DNA of 53,142 bases from DATGKK01 sp035294725. Lineage in GTDB: Bacteria > Actinomycetota > Acidimicrobiia > Acidimicrobiales > Bog-793. Positions 7,863 to 15,234 of the stretch are shown here, one piece after another. The notes under the pieces were generated by a model. It had not been told where the DNA came from. It was given only the letters and a program-made list of their open reading frames with translations, and did no database searches. A program made the position numbers and the translations under genes. Each line of letters opens with the position of its first letter. Position 1 is the first letter of the stretch. The stretch covers positions 1 to 53,142 of the forward strand of contig DATGKK010000092.1 of NCBI GenBank assembly GCA_035294725.1, in the 5' to 3' direction.

Positions 7863-7878
7863 GATACTGCCCGAGGGT

Positions 7879-7898
7879 GGCGACCACGGGCGGTCGCC
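7879..7898 (+). terminator. GC hairpin after SCO6745-family gene
   Basis: Perfect 7-bp stem GGCGACC/GGTCGCC with a 6-nt loop, 17 bp after the stop. No T-run follows, so it may be a weak or factor-assisted terminator. Confidence 0.4.
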
Positions 7899-7910
7899 GA
7901 GGTCATAGCA

Positions 7911-7923
7911 GGGGACGGTCCCC
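7911..7923. promoter_or_regulatory. Palindrome GGGGACGGTCCCC upstream of aldo/keto reductase
   Basis: Perfect 6-bp arms around one base, 9 bp before the first ATG of the next gene. Could be an operator or part of the leader; a 13-bp GC palindrome can also arise by chance in this DNA. Confidence 0.25.
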
Positions 7924-7932
7924 GACGAAAGG

Positions 7933-8907
7933 ATGCGACACGTGAAGATGCAGTATCGACGGCTCGGCCAGGCAGGCCTCAAGGTGAGCGTGCTCTCGCT
8001 CGGCTCCTGGGTCACCTTCGGGCCCCAGCTCGACGACGACCGCGCCATGGCGTGCATGACGGCGGCCCGCGACGCCGGGGTGAACTTCTTCGACAACGCC
8101 GAGTCGTACGCGGCCGGCAAGTCGGAGGCGATCATGGGCCGCGTCCTCAACAAGCTTGGCTGGCCGAGGAGCAGCTACGTCGTCTCGACGAAGCTGTTCT
8201 GGGGGCTCTCGCGCACGGTCAACATGTCCAACACGCTCAACCGCAAGTACCTGATGCAGGCGATCGACGGGTCGCTCGAGCGCCTCGGCCTCGACTTCGT
8301 CGACCTCGTGTTCTGCCACCGCCCGGACCCCGAGACCCCGGTCGAGGAGACGGTCTGGGCGATGCACGACATCGTCTCGGCCGGCAAGGCGCTCTACTGG
8401 GGGACCTCGGAGTGGCCGGCAGCCGCGCTGCTCGAGGCCTACGAGATCGCGGAGCGCCACCACCTCCGCAAGCCGGTGATGGAGCAGCCCCAGTACAACC
8501 TCCTCGAGCGCCGGAGGGTCGAGCAGGAGTACCGGGGCGTGATCGAGCGGCACGGCCTCGGCCTCACGACGTGGAGCCCGCTCGCCTCGGGCCAGCTCAC
8601 CGGGAAGTACCTCGACGGAATTCCCGAGGGGAGCCGGGCCTCCCTCGAGGGCTACGAGTGGCTGCGACCCGGGCTCACCGACGAGAAGAGGAACGAGATC
8701 GTGCGCGCCCTGCGGCCCGTCGCCGACGACCTCGGCTGCTCGCTCGCGCAGCTCGCGATCGCCTGGTGCGCCCGCAACCCGGACGTCTCGACCGTCATCA
8801 CGGGGGCGAGCCGGCCTGAGCAGGTGACCGAGAACATGGCCGCGCTCGAGGTGGTCGACCGCCTCGATGACGAGGTCCTCGCCCGGATCGACGCGATCAC
8901 GCTCTGA
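7933..8907 (+). CDS. Aldo/keto reductase, Kv-beta/YghZ-like
   Basis: NADPH-dependent carbonyl reductase, 324 residues, TIM barrel. Catalytic tetrad: Asp in NFFDNAESYAAGKSE, Tyr five residues later, Lys in STKLFWG, His in VFCHRPDP. The wording FFDNAESYAAGKSE, RPDPETPVEETV, YWGTSEWPAA and TWSPLASGQLTGKY matches the potassium-channel beta-subunit group (AKR6/14) rather than xylose or aldose reductases. C-terminal VITGASRPEQVTEN binds cofactor. AAAGG abuts the ATG at 7933, so the in-frame GTG at 7942 (9-nt spacing) or ATG at 7948 may be the true start. Monocistronic; physiological substrate unknown. Confidence 0.9.
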   Translation: MRHVKMQYRRLGQAGLKVSVLSLGSWVTFGPQLDDDRAMACMTAARDAGVNFFDNAESYAAGKSEAIMGRVLNKLGWPRSSYVVSTKLFWGLSRTVNMSNTLNRKYLMQAIDGSLERLGLDFVDLVFCHRPDPETPVEETVWAMHDIVSAGKALYWGTSEWPAAALLEAYEIAERHHLRKPVMEQPQYNLLERRRVEQEYRGVIERHGLGLTTWSPLASGQLTGKYLDGIPEGSRASLEGYEWLRPGLTDEKRNEIVRALRPVADDLGCSLAQLAIAWCARNPDVSTVITGASRPEQVTENMAALEVVDRLDDEVLARIDAITL

Positions 8908-8952
8908 GCGGCCCGCGGACCGGGGACCGGACGCCGGCCGGCTCCGGCGCGC

Positions 8953-9957
8953 TCATGGCGGAGGAGCGGGAGACCCTGGCGGGGCCCATCCGATGGGCTC
9001 CTCTGGCATCCAGCCGAGCTCCCGGGCGGCCCGCACCGCTCGGTCGTAGGAGGCCGGCCACCTGAGGCGGAGGGCGGCGAGCGACCGGTGCTCGGCTGAG
9101 AGGGCCGTCTCGACGGCGACGAGCGTGTCGGGCGCCCAGCTCGGGCTGTCGCCGACCCTCGGGGGGCCCTCGCCGTGGAGCGACGAGGGCCAGGGCTCCC
9201 GCTTGGCCGCCTCGAGCCAGCTCACGGCCTTCGAGGCGTCGTTCAGCTCGCCGAGCACCTTCTGGAGCTTGGCAAGGCGGCCCGCCAGGCGCTCGATCTC
9301 CGCCGAGCCGAGGAACGAGGCGGCCTCGGCGGCGTAGCGGGCCCGCTTCGCGAGGATCCGGACGTGGTGGAGCTGCGGGTCGGATGGCCCGGGCGGGAGG
9401 ACCACGACCTCGTGCTCGAGGTCGTCCCAGTGCCGGCGGAGCTCGGGGAGCAACACCGCTGCGGCCGGCAGGCCGGCGGCGCGGCGGCGAAGAGGCGGGG
9501 CGGCTGCCGCCTCGCCCAGCGCGGCGACAAGGCGCAGGTACCGCCCGCCCGCCAGCGCCCGGCGGGCGGCATCGAAGGCCTCCTGCCGGTCGGTCCGGCA
9601 GCGGCGCAGCACCGCGGTCGCAAGCGGGCCGGCGAGCCCCTCGAGGTCGAGACGGAGCCGGTCTGCCAGCACGTCGAGGTCGCGCACCGCCCCGAGCCTC
9701 CGGCCGAGCCAGCCGAGCTCGGCGGCGAGCCGCTCCGCCTTGTTCGGGCGCAGCGCGGGCGCGAAGGTTCGCAGCCGTGAGCGCAGCCGCCGGCAGGCGA
9801 CCCGGGCCTGGTGGATGCCCTCGGGGTCGATCCCTTCGAGCACGATCGGCTCGCTCCGCCGCAGGCGGGCGAGGTCCTCGCTGATCGCGGCGCTGAGCAC
9901 CGCGAGCGTGTTGGGACCGTCCAGATCGAGCCCGGGCCCCGAGCTGCCGGACGCCAT
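8953..9957 (-). CDS. CHAD-domain protein
   Basis: 334-residue alpha-helical protein with the conserved histidine/arginine pattern of CHAD domains: GIHQARVACRRLRSRLRTF near residue 50, ELGWLGRRLGAVRDLDVLAD, and HHVRILAKRARYAAEAASF with KLQKVLGELNDA in the second half. CHAD domains bind inorganic polyphosphate; no CYTH/triphosphatase domain is attached here, so it is a stand-alone CHAD. ATG at 9957 is taken because homology starts soon after and a GAAGAT hexamer lies 6 nt upstream. Divergent from the ABC-F gene with only 52 bp between start codons, so the promoters must overlap. Confidence 0.83.
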   Translation of the reverse strand: MASGSSGPGLDLDGPNTLAVLSAAISEDLARLRRSEPIVLEGIDPEGIHQARVACRRLRSRLRTFAPALRPNKAERLAAELGWLGRRLGAVRDLDVLADRLRLDLEGLAGPLATAVLRRCRTDRQEAFDAARRALAGGRYLRLVAALGEAAAAPPLRRRAAGLPAAAVLLPELRRHWDDLEHEVVVLPPGPSDPQLHHVRILAKRARYAAEAASFLGSAEIERLAGRLAKLQKVLGELNDASKAVSWLEAAKREPWPSSLHGEGPPRVGDSPSWAPDTLVAVETALSAEHRSLAALRLRWPASYDRAVRAARELGWMPEEPIGWAPPGSPAPPP

Positions 9958-9996
9958 CTCCCCATCTTCGCCGCACGGGCGCCCGTTGTCACGGGC

Positions 9997-10002
9997 GATA
10001 CT
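9997..10002 (+). promoter_or_regulatory. Candidate leaderless promoter -10 (GATACT)
   Basis: GATACT ends 7 nt before the ATG at 10010 and there is no Shine-Dalgarno, consistent with transcription starting at the ATG of the ABC-F gene. Confidence 0.45.
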
Positions 10003-10009
10003 TGCGCCG

Positions 10010-11674
10010 ATGGGGCACGTCGAGGTGAACGGCGTCGTCCTCTCGCTCCCCGACGGCCGGCCCCTTCTCGGCGACGTCTCGTTCCGGGTCGACGACGGCT
10101 CCGTGACGGGCCTCGTCGGACCGAACGGGAGCGGGAAGACGACACTCCTGCGGATGATCGCCGGGGAGGGCGGCGCTCCGGAGCCGGACGCGGGGTCCAT
10201 CTCCGTCTCGGGGACGCTCGCCTACATGCCGCAGTTCATCGGCTCGATCCGCGACGGCTCGACCGTGCGGGACCTTCTCCTCGGGATCGCCGCGCCGGGG
10301 CTTCGTGCGGCCGCTGCGGCGGTGGCCGAGGCGGAGCGGGCGCTCGCTGCCAACCACCGGCCCGGCCAGCAGGCCCAGGTGGCCTATGCCGCCGCCCTCT
10401 CGGAGTGGGGAGACCTCGGCGGCTACGCGGCGGAGGTGGCCTGGGACGTGGCGACGACCACGGCGCTCGGGCTGGCGTTCGGTGAGGCGGCGGAGCGCCC
10501 GGTCGCGTCGCTCTCGGGAGGCGAGCAAAAGCGGCTCGTCCTCGTCGCCCTCCTCTCCTCGTCGGCCGACCTCCTCGTCCTCGACGAGCCGGACAACTAC
10601 CTCGACGTCCCGGCCAAGGAGTGGCTCGAGCGCTCCCTCGCCTCGACACGAAAGACCGTGCTGCTCATCTCCCACGACCGGGAGCTGCTGCGGCGGTGCT
10701 CGACCCGGGTGGTCACCCTGGAGCCGACTGCGGCCGGCTCGGTCGCCTGGGTGCACGGTGGCTCCTACGCCACCTACCGCGAGGCCCGCGCCGGGCGGCT
10801 CGCCCGCCTCGAGGAGCTCCGCGCCCGCTGGGACGAGGAGCACGCCCGGCTGCGCCGGCTCGTGGTCGAGATGAGGCGGAAAGCCGCCTACAACCCCGAC
10901 TTCGCCTCAAAGCTCTCGAACGCAGAGGACCGCCTCGAGCGCTTCGTCACCGCCGGTCCGCCCGAAGCCCTCCCCCGCCCCCAGCGCATCTCGATGCGCC
11001 TTCGGGGCGGCCGCACCGGCAAGCGCGTGCTCGAGTGCCGTCGGCTCTCGCTGGAGGGCCTCACCGACGCCTTCGACCTCGAGGTTCTCGAGGGCGAGCG
11101 GGTCGCCTGCCTCGGCCCGAACGGCAGCGGCAAGTCCCACCTCCTCCGCCTGCTCGCGGGCGACGACGTGCCCCACCACGGCGAGGTCCGCCTCGGCGCC
11201 CGGGTCGTGCCGGGCCACTTCGCCCAGGCCCACGAGCATCCCGAGCTCGCCGGGCACACCCTCGCCCAGCTCCTCAGCGGGCAGTTCGACCTCCCGTTCG
11301 AGAGGGCGGTGGCGGCGCTCGGACGCTACGGGCTCGCGCCTGAGAGGGGCCAGAGCTTCGAGTCCCTCTCCGGCGGCCAGCAGGCCCGCCTGCAGATCCT
11401 CCTGCTCGAGCTCTCGGGCGCGACGCTCCTCCTCCTTGACGAGCCGACCGACAATCTCGACGTGGAGTCCGCCGAGGCCCTCGAAGCCGGGCTCGGCGCC
11501 TTCGAGGGCACGGTGCTGGCCGTGACCCACGACCGGCACTTCGTGCGGAGCTTCGACCGCTTCGTCTTGTTCCGCAGCGACGGGCAGGTGATCGAGACCC
11601 CGAGCCCGGTGTTCGACGAGGGAGGGCTCGGGCGGTCGACCGGCACTCGGGCCGCTCGCCGCACCGGCGGCTGA
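10010..11674 (+). CDS. ABC-F family ATPase (tandem nucleotide-binding domains)
   Basis: 554-residue soluble protein with two ABC ATPase domains and no membrane segments. Domain 1: Walker A GPNGSGKTT (about residue 43), signature LSGGEQKRL, Walker B LLVLDEPDNYLD, switch ISHDR. Linker of about 85 residues with coiled-coil character (LARLEELRARWDEEHARLRR and following). Domain 2: GPNGSGKSHL, LSGGQQARL, LLLLDEPTDNLD, VTHDRHF. ABC-F proteins act on the ribosome as translation factors or antibiotic-resistance proteins; this sequence resembles the actinobacterial Uup/EttA-like group but cannot be assigned further. Ends 6 bp before the convergent acyl-CoA synthetase fusion gene. Confidence 0.92.
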   Translation: MGHVEVNGVVLSLPDGRPLLGDVSFRVDDGSVTGLVGPNGSGKTTLLRMIAGEGGAPEPDAGSISVSGTLAYMPQFIGSIRDGSTVRDLLLGIAAPGLRAAAAAVAEAERALAANHRPGQQAQVAYAAALSEWGDLGGYAAEVAWDVATTTALGLAFGEAAERPVASLSGGEQKRLVLVALLSSSADLLVLDEPDNYLDVPAKEWLERSLASTRKTVLLISHDRELLRRCSTRVVTLEPTAAGSVAWVHGGSYATYREARAGRLARLEELRARWDEEHARLRRLVVEMRRKAAYNPDFASKLSNAEDRLERFVTAGPPEALPRPQRISMRLRGGRTGKRVLECRRLSLEGLTDAFDLEVLEGERVACLGPNGSGKSHLLRLLAGDDVPHHGEVRLGARVVPGHFAQAHEHPELAGHTLAQLLSGQFDLPFERAVAALGRYGLAPERGQSFESLSGGQQARLQILLLELSGATLLLLDEPTDNLDVESAEALEAGLGAFEGTVLAVTHDRHFVRSFDRFVLFRSDGQVIETPSPVFDEGGLGRSTGTRAARRTGG

Positions 11675-11680
11675 CAGAGA

Positions 11681-14224
11681 TCAGCGGAGACGGCGGCGCC
11701 GGCGCAGCGGCTCGGGTGTGACGGCGAGCACCTGCGCCTCGGCCCCGAGCACGACGGCGCCGTGGCCCGGCGGGACGATCACCGGATCGAGCTCGAGCTC
11801 GGCGAGCTCGGGCAGGTCCTCGGCCATCTGTGCCACGGCGGCGACGAGGGAGGCGAGCGCGTCCAGGTCGGCCGGGAGCCGGCCGTCGTCTCCCTCGAGC
11901 ACCGCGGCGGCCTTGATCGACCGGATCATCTCGCGCGCCTCCTCGGTCGAGAGCGGCGCCAACCGCACCGCCCGGTCACCGAAGACCGTGCTCGCCATCC
12001 CTGACAGCCCAAACGTCACGACCGGCCCGAACGAGCTGTCCTCGTGCAACCCGACGCGGACCTCGGTCGCCGGCGGCGTGCCAGGCTCCCGCTGCGGCCC
12101 CGTTGCGACGCCGTAGGTCGCGAGCAGGCGCCGGCACTCCTCCGGGTCGAGCCACGCCCCGGCACCCGCCTCCCCCTCCGGCTCGGCCCGGGCGAGCGCC
12201 CCGGCGACGACGGCCCTCGCTCCGGCGAGGTCGACCGCATGCCCTGCCGCCCGGGCGGCTTCCCCGCCACCGGGCTCCTCACGCTCTGCCCGCCGCTTCC
12301 AGGCGGCGTACGGCACCACCTTCGCGAGAGCGCGGGCGGCGGACTCCGGGTAGGCGAACCATGGGACGGGATGGGGTGCCGACCGCAACGCGTCGAGCGT
12401 GCCGCCCGAGGCGAGGAAGTTCGCGAGCACCGGCTTGGTCGCGCCGGCCGCGCACGCCGCCACGGCGGCCGCCACCTCCTCGGCGTCGGTCCCGAGGGGC
12501 GGCGTGAAGATGGCGATGACGGCGTCGACCTCCGGAGCCTCGAGCAGGATCGAGAGCGCCGTGCGGTACTGCGCCACGGTGGCGGTCGGGTGGCAGTCGA
12601 CCGGGTTGTGGACCCCCGCCTCGGGCGCCAGCACCTCGCGCAGGCGCCTCGCCGTCGCGTCTCGCAGCAGCGGGACCGCCAGCCCTCGCGCCTCGCAGGC
12701 GTCCGCCGCGAGCACGCCCGGGCCGCCCGCGTTCGCCAGCACGGCGACGCGGTTCCCCGCCGGGAGCGGCTGGTGGCTCAGCACCTCGGCGACGTCGAAG
12801 AGCTCCTCCAGGGTGTCCACCCGGATCACGCCGGCCTGCTGGAACAGGGCGTCGACGACGTCGTCGGGCGCCTGGCGGGCGGCCGTGTGCGCCGAGGTCC
12901 CCCGGCTGCCCGAGACCGAGCGGCCGGCTTTCACGGCGACGATCGGCCTCGTCCGCGAGACTCGCCGGGCGATCCGGCTGAAGTGCCGGGGGTTCCCGAA
13001 CGACTCGAGGTAGAGCAGGATCACGTCGGTGCCGGGGTCCTGCTCGAAGTAGCGGATGAGGTCGTTGCTGCTCACGTCGGCCTTGTTGCCGACCGAGACG
13101 AAGCACGAGATCCCAAGGCCCCGCCGTGCGACCTCGGCGAGGATGGCGACGCCGAGACCGCCCGACTGGGAGCAGAACGCGAGCCGGCCGGGCACGGGGG
13201 CGACGGGTGCGAAGGTGGCGTCGAGGCGGACGTGCTCCGCCGTGTTCACCACGCCGAGGCAGTTCGGCCCGACGAGCCGCATGCCGTGGCGGCGGGCGAC
13301 CGCGACGAGCTCGCGCTCGGCGGCGGCTCCGTCCGGCCCGAGCTCGGCGAAACCGGCCGAGACGACGACGATCGCCCTGCAGCCGACCTCACCGAGCTCG
13401 CGCACCACCTTGGTGACTCCCGCTGCCGGCACGGCGATCACGGCGAGGTCGACCGGCCCGGGAAGCTCTGCCGGCGAGGGGAAGGCCCGGAGGCCGAGCA
13501 CCTCGGGCGCGCTCGGGTGGACGGGGTAGATCGTGCCGCGGTAGCCGGACCGGAGCAGGTTCGCCACGAGCTGGTGGCCGACGGTGCCAGCCCGCGGCGA
13601 GGCGCCGACGACGGCCACGCTCGCCGGCTCGAGCAACGGGCGGAGCGAGCGGACCGCCGCGGCCGTGTCGCGCTCCTCGACCCGCTCGAGGTAGCCGGGC
13701 ACGGGCTCGAGCTGCATGGTGACCCGGATGAGGCCGTTGTCGTAGCGCGCCTGCTCGACGAGACCGGCCGCCCGGAAGACCCCCAGCATCTTCACGTTCT
13801 CGGGGAGGGTGTCCGCGACGAAGGTCACGATGCCGCGAGCGAGCGCGGCGGCGGCGAGATGCTCGAGCAGGACCGTGCCAAGTCCCCGGCCCTGCTGGTC
13901 GTCACGGACGGTGAAGGCGACCTCGGCCTGGTCCGCCTGGGCGAGGCGCTCGTAGCGGGCGACCGCAGCGAGCTCGCCGTCGACGAAGGCGACGAGGGCG
14001 AGCCGGTCGGTGTAGTCGACCGTCGCGAGCTGGGCCGCCTCGGCGTCCGTGAGGCTCCGGCGCGGCGAGAAGAAGCGCAGGTAGACCGTCTCGCCAGAGA
14101 GCTTCCCGGCGAAGGCGACCAGCTCGGCGGCGTCCTCGGGCACGATCGGACGGATGACCGCGACCTCGCCGTCGGCGAGCAGCACCTCGGACTCGAGGTC
14201 GGCCGGATACCCCGGAGGCGGCAC
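11681..14224 (-). CDS. GNAT acetyltransferase / NDP-forming acyl-CoA synthetase fusion with shortened ATP-grasp
   Basis: 847-residue fusion related to Pat/ADP-forming acetyl-CoA synthetases. Order: GNAT domain (1-165; DDQQGRGLGTVLLEHL acetyl-CoA loop), CoA-binding Rossmann domain (about 185-310; VVGASPRAGTVGHQLVANLL), ligase domains (about 330-620; FCSQSGGLGVA, GNKADVSSNDLIRYF, SAHTAARQ with the family's phospho-His near residue 446, NAGGPGVLAADACEARGL), then an ATP-grasp remnant from about 690. In relatives the ATP-grasp contains an ALKxxxxxxxHK-type nucleotide lobe of roughly 80 residues after the Y-G-I/V-x-x-P motif; here TYGVATGPQ passes within about 10 residues to EVRVGLHEDSSFGPVVTFGL, so that lobe is missing without a visible frameshift. 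Start GTG two bp after the FAH gene stop. Likely an acyl-CoA-sensing acetyltransferase; ligase activity doubtful. Confidence 0.85.
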   Translation of the reverse strand: MPPPGYPADLESEVLLADGEVAVIRPIVPEDAAELVAFAGKLSGETVYLRFFSPRRSLTDAEAAQLATVDYTDRLALVAFVDGELAAVARYERLAQADQAEVAFTVRDDQQGRGLGTVLLEHLAAAALARGIVTFVADTLPENVKMLGVFRAAGLVEQARYDNGLIRVTMQLEPVPGYLERVEERDTAAAVRSLRPLLEPASVAVVGASPRAGTVGHQLVANLLRSGYRGTIYPVHPSAPEVLGLRAFPSPAELPGPVDLAVIAVPAAGVTKVVRELGEVGCRAIVVVSAGFAELGPDGAAAERELVAVARRHGMRLVGPNCLGVVNTAEHVRLDATFAPVAPVPGRLAFCSQSGGLGVAILAEVARRGLGISCFVSVGNKADVSSNDLIRYFEQDPGTDVILLYLESFGNPRHFSRIARRVSRTRPIVAVKAGRSVSGSRGTSAHTAARQAPDDVVDALFQQAGVIRVDTLEELFDVAEVLSHQPLPAGNRVAVLANAGGPGVLAADACEARGLAVPLLRDATARRLREVLAPEAGVHNPVDCHPTATVAQYRTALSILLEAPEVDAVIAIFTPPLGTDAEEVAAAVAACAAGATKPVLANFLASGGTLDALRSAPHPVPWFAYPESAARALAKVVPYAAWKRRAEREEPGGGEAARAAGHAVDLAGARAVVAGALARAEPEGEAGAGAWLDPEECRRLLATYGVATGPQREPGTPPATEVRVGLHEDSSFGPVVTFGLSGMASTVFGDRAVRLAPLSTEEAREMIRSIKAAAVLEGDDGRLPADLDALASLVAAVAQMAEDLPELAELELDPVIVPPGHGAVVLGAEAQVLAVTPEPLRRRRRLR

Positions 14225-14226
14225 GG

Positions 14227-15075
14227 CTAGGGCGAGCCCATCGTGCTCCGGATCGTGCCGATGCCCTCGATCGTCGCCTCCACGACGTCACCAGGCTCGA
14301 GCTGGCGGTCGCGCACCCAGCCGACCCCTGCCGGGGTCCCGGTGAAGATGACGTCGCCGGGGAGGAGCGGGAGCACGGCGGAGAGCTCCTCGATGATCCG
14401 GGGGACCGGGTAGACCATGTTGCTCGTCCGGCTGGACTGCATGACCTCGCCGTTCACACGGCACGAGAGGGCGAGGTCGTCGGGATCGCTCAGCTCGTCC
14501 GGGGTGACGAGGAAGGGACCCATCGGGCCGAAGCCGGGGTAGGACTTCCCCATCGAGAACTGGCCACCGGCCGCCCGCTGCAAGATGCGCTCGGAGAAGT
14601 CGTTGCCGACGCAGACGCCGGCGACGTGGCTCCAGGCCTCCCAGTCGGCGACCCTATAAGCGCGCCGTCCCATCACGACGACGAGCTCGACCTCCCAGTC
14701 CACCCTCCCACCGGGCGGCAGGACGACCTTCTCGCAGTTCCCGGTGATGCAGGTCGGGTACTTCGTGAACACCGCAAGCCGCTCGGGCAGCGGCATGCCC
14801 GTCTCCTCGGCGTGGTCCCGGTAGTTGAGCCCGATCGCGAAGACCTGACGGGGGGCCGGCGCCGGCGAGAGGAGCTGCTCCTCGATCACCGGGAAGGGCT
14901 CGACCCGTTCCGGGTCAGGCTCGTAGCGCTCCACCCAGCCAACCAGCTCGTCCCAGCGGTCATAGAGGGCTTGGGTGTCGGCGGCGAAGAGCCCGCCGGA
15001 GGCCTGCTCGATGTCGATCCCACCGTCCGCCGTCAGCAGGGTCGCTCGCCCCAGCACGTTCCCGAGCACCGTCAC
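14227..15075 (-). CDS. Fumarylacetoacetate hydrolase (FAH) family protein
   Basis: Metal-dependent hydrolase/decarboxylase/isomerase of catabolic pathways, 282 residues. FAH core: FAIGLNYRDHAEETGMPLPE, FTKYPTCITG, the metal ligands in DWEVELVVVMG (Glu, Glu) and the Asp of VGNDFSER, then GKSYPGFGPMGPFLVT, and the C-terminal LLPGDVIFTGTPAGVG. GTG at 15075 is chosen because AGGAGAAGG precedes it by 8 nt; an earlier in-frame ATG pair at 15099 would place that Shine-Dalgarno inside the gene. Forms an operon with the GNAT/acyl-CoA synthetase gene (2-bp gap). Substrate not deducible. Confidence 0.9.
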   Translation of the reverse strand: MTVLGNVLGRATLLTADGGIDIEQASGGLFAADTQALYDRWDELVGWVERYEPDPERVEPFPVIEEQLLSPAPAPRQVFAIGLNYRDHAEETGMPLPERLAVFTKYPTCITGNCEKVVLPPGGRVDWEVELVVVMGRRAYRVADWEAWSHVAGVCVGNDFSERILQRAAGGQFSMGKSYPGFGPMGPFLVTPDELSDPDDLALSCRVNGEVMQSSRTSNMVYPVPRIIEELSAVLPLLPGDVIFTGTPAGVGWVRDRQLEPGDVVEATIEGIGTIRSTMGSP

Positions 15076-15234
15076 CGGCCCGTCCCTTCTCCTCATCACC
15101 GTCGCGGTCGTCCTACGCGCGCCGTGGCGCCGGTCCGGCGCGTGGTCGCTTGCCCTACGATCTGAACGTAGCCCGAGATCGGCGCCGGCAGGCAGCCGTG
15201 CCGCTCACGCGCTCGGGCCACGAGGATCGCTGCG

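Noticed and set aside
12044..14230. Plus-strand frame of 728 codons opposite the acyl-CoA synthetase fusion
   Set aside because: Low-complexity, no motif, exactly mirrors the real minus-strand gene.
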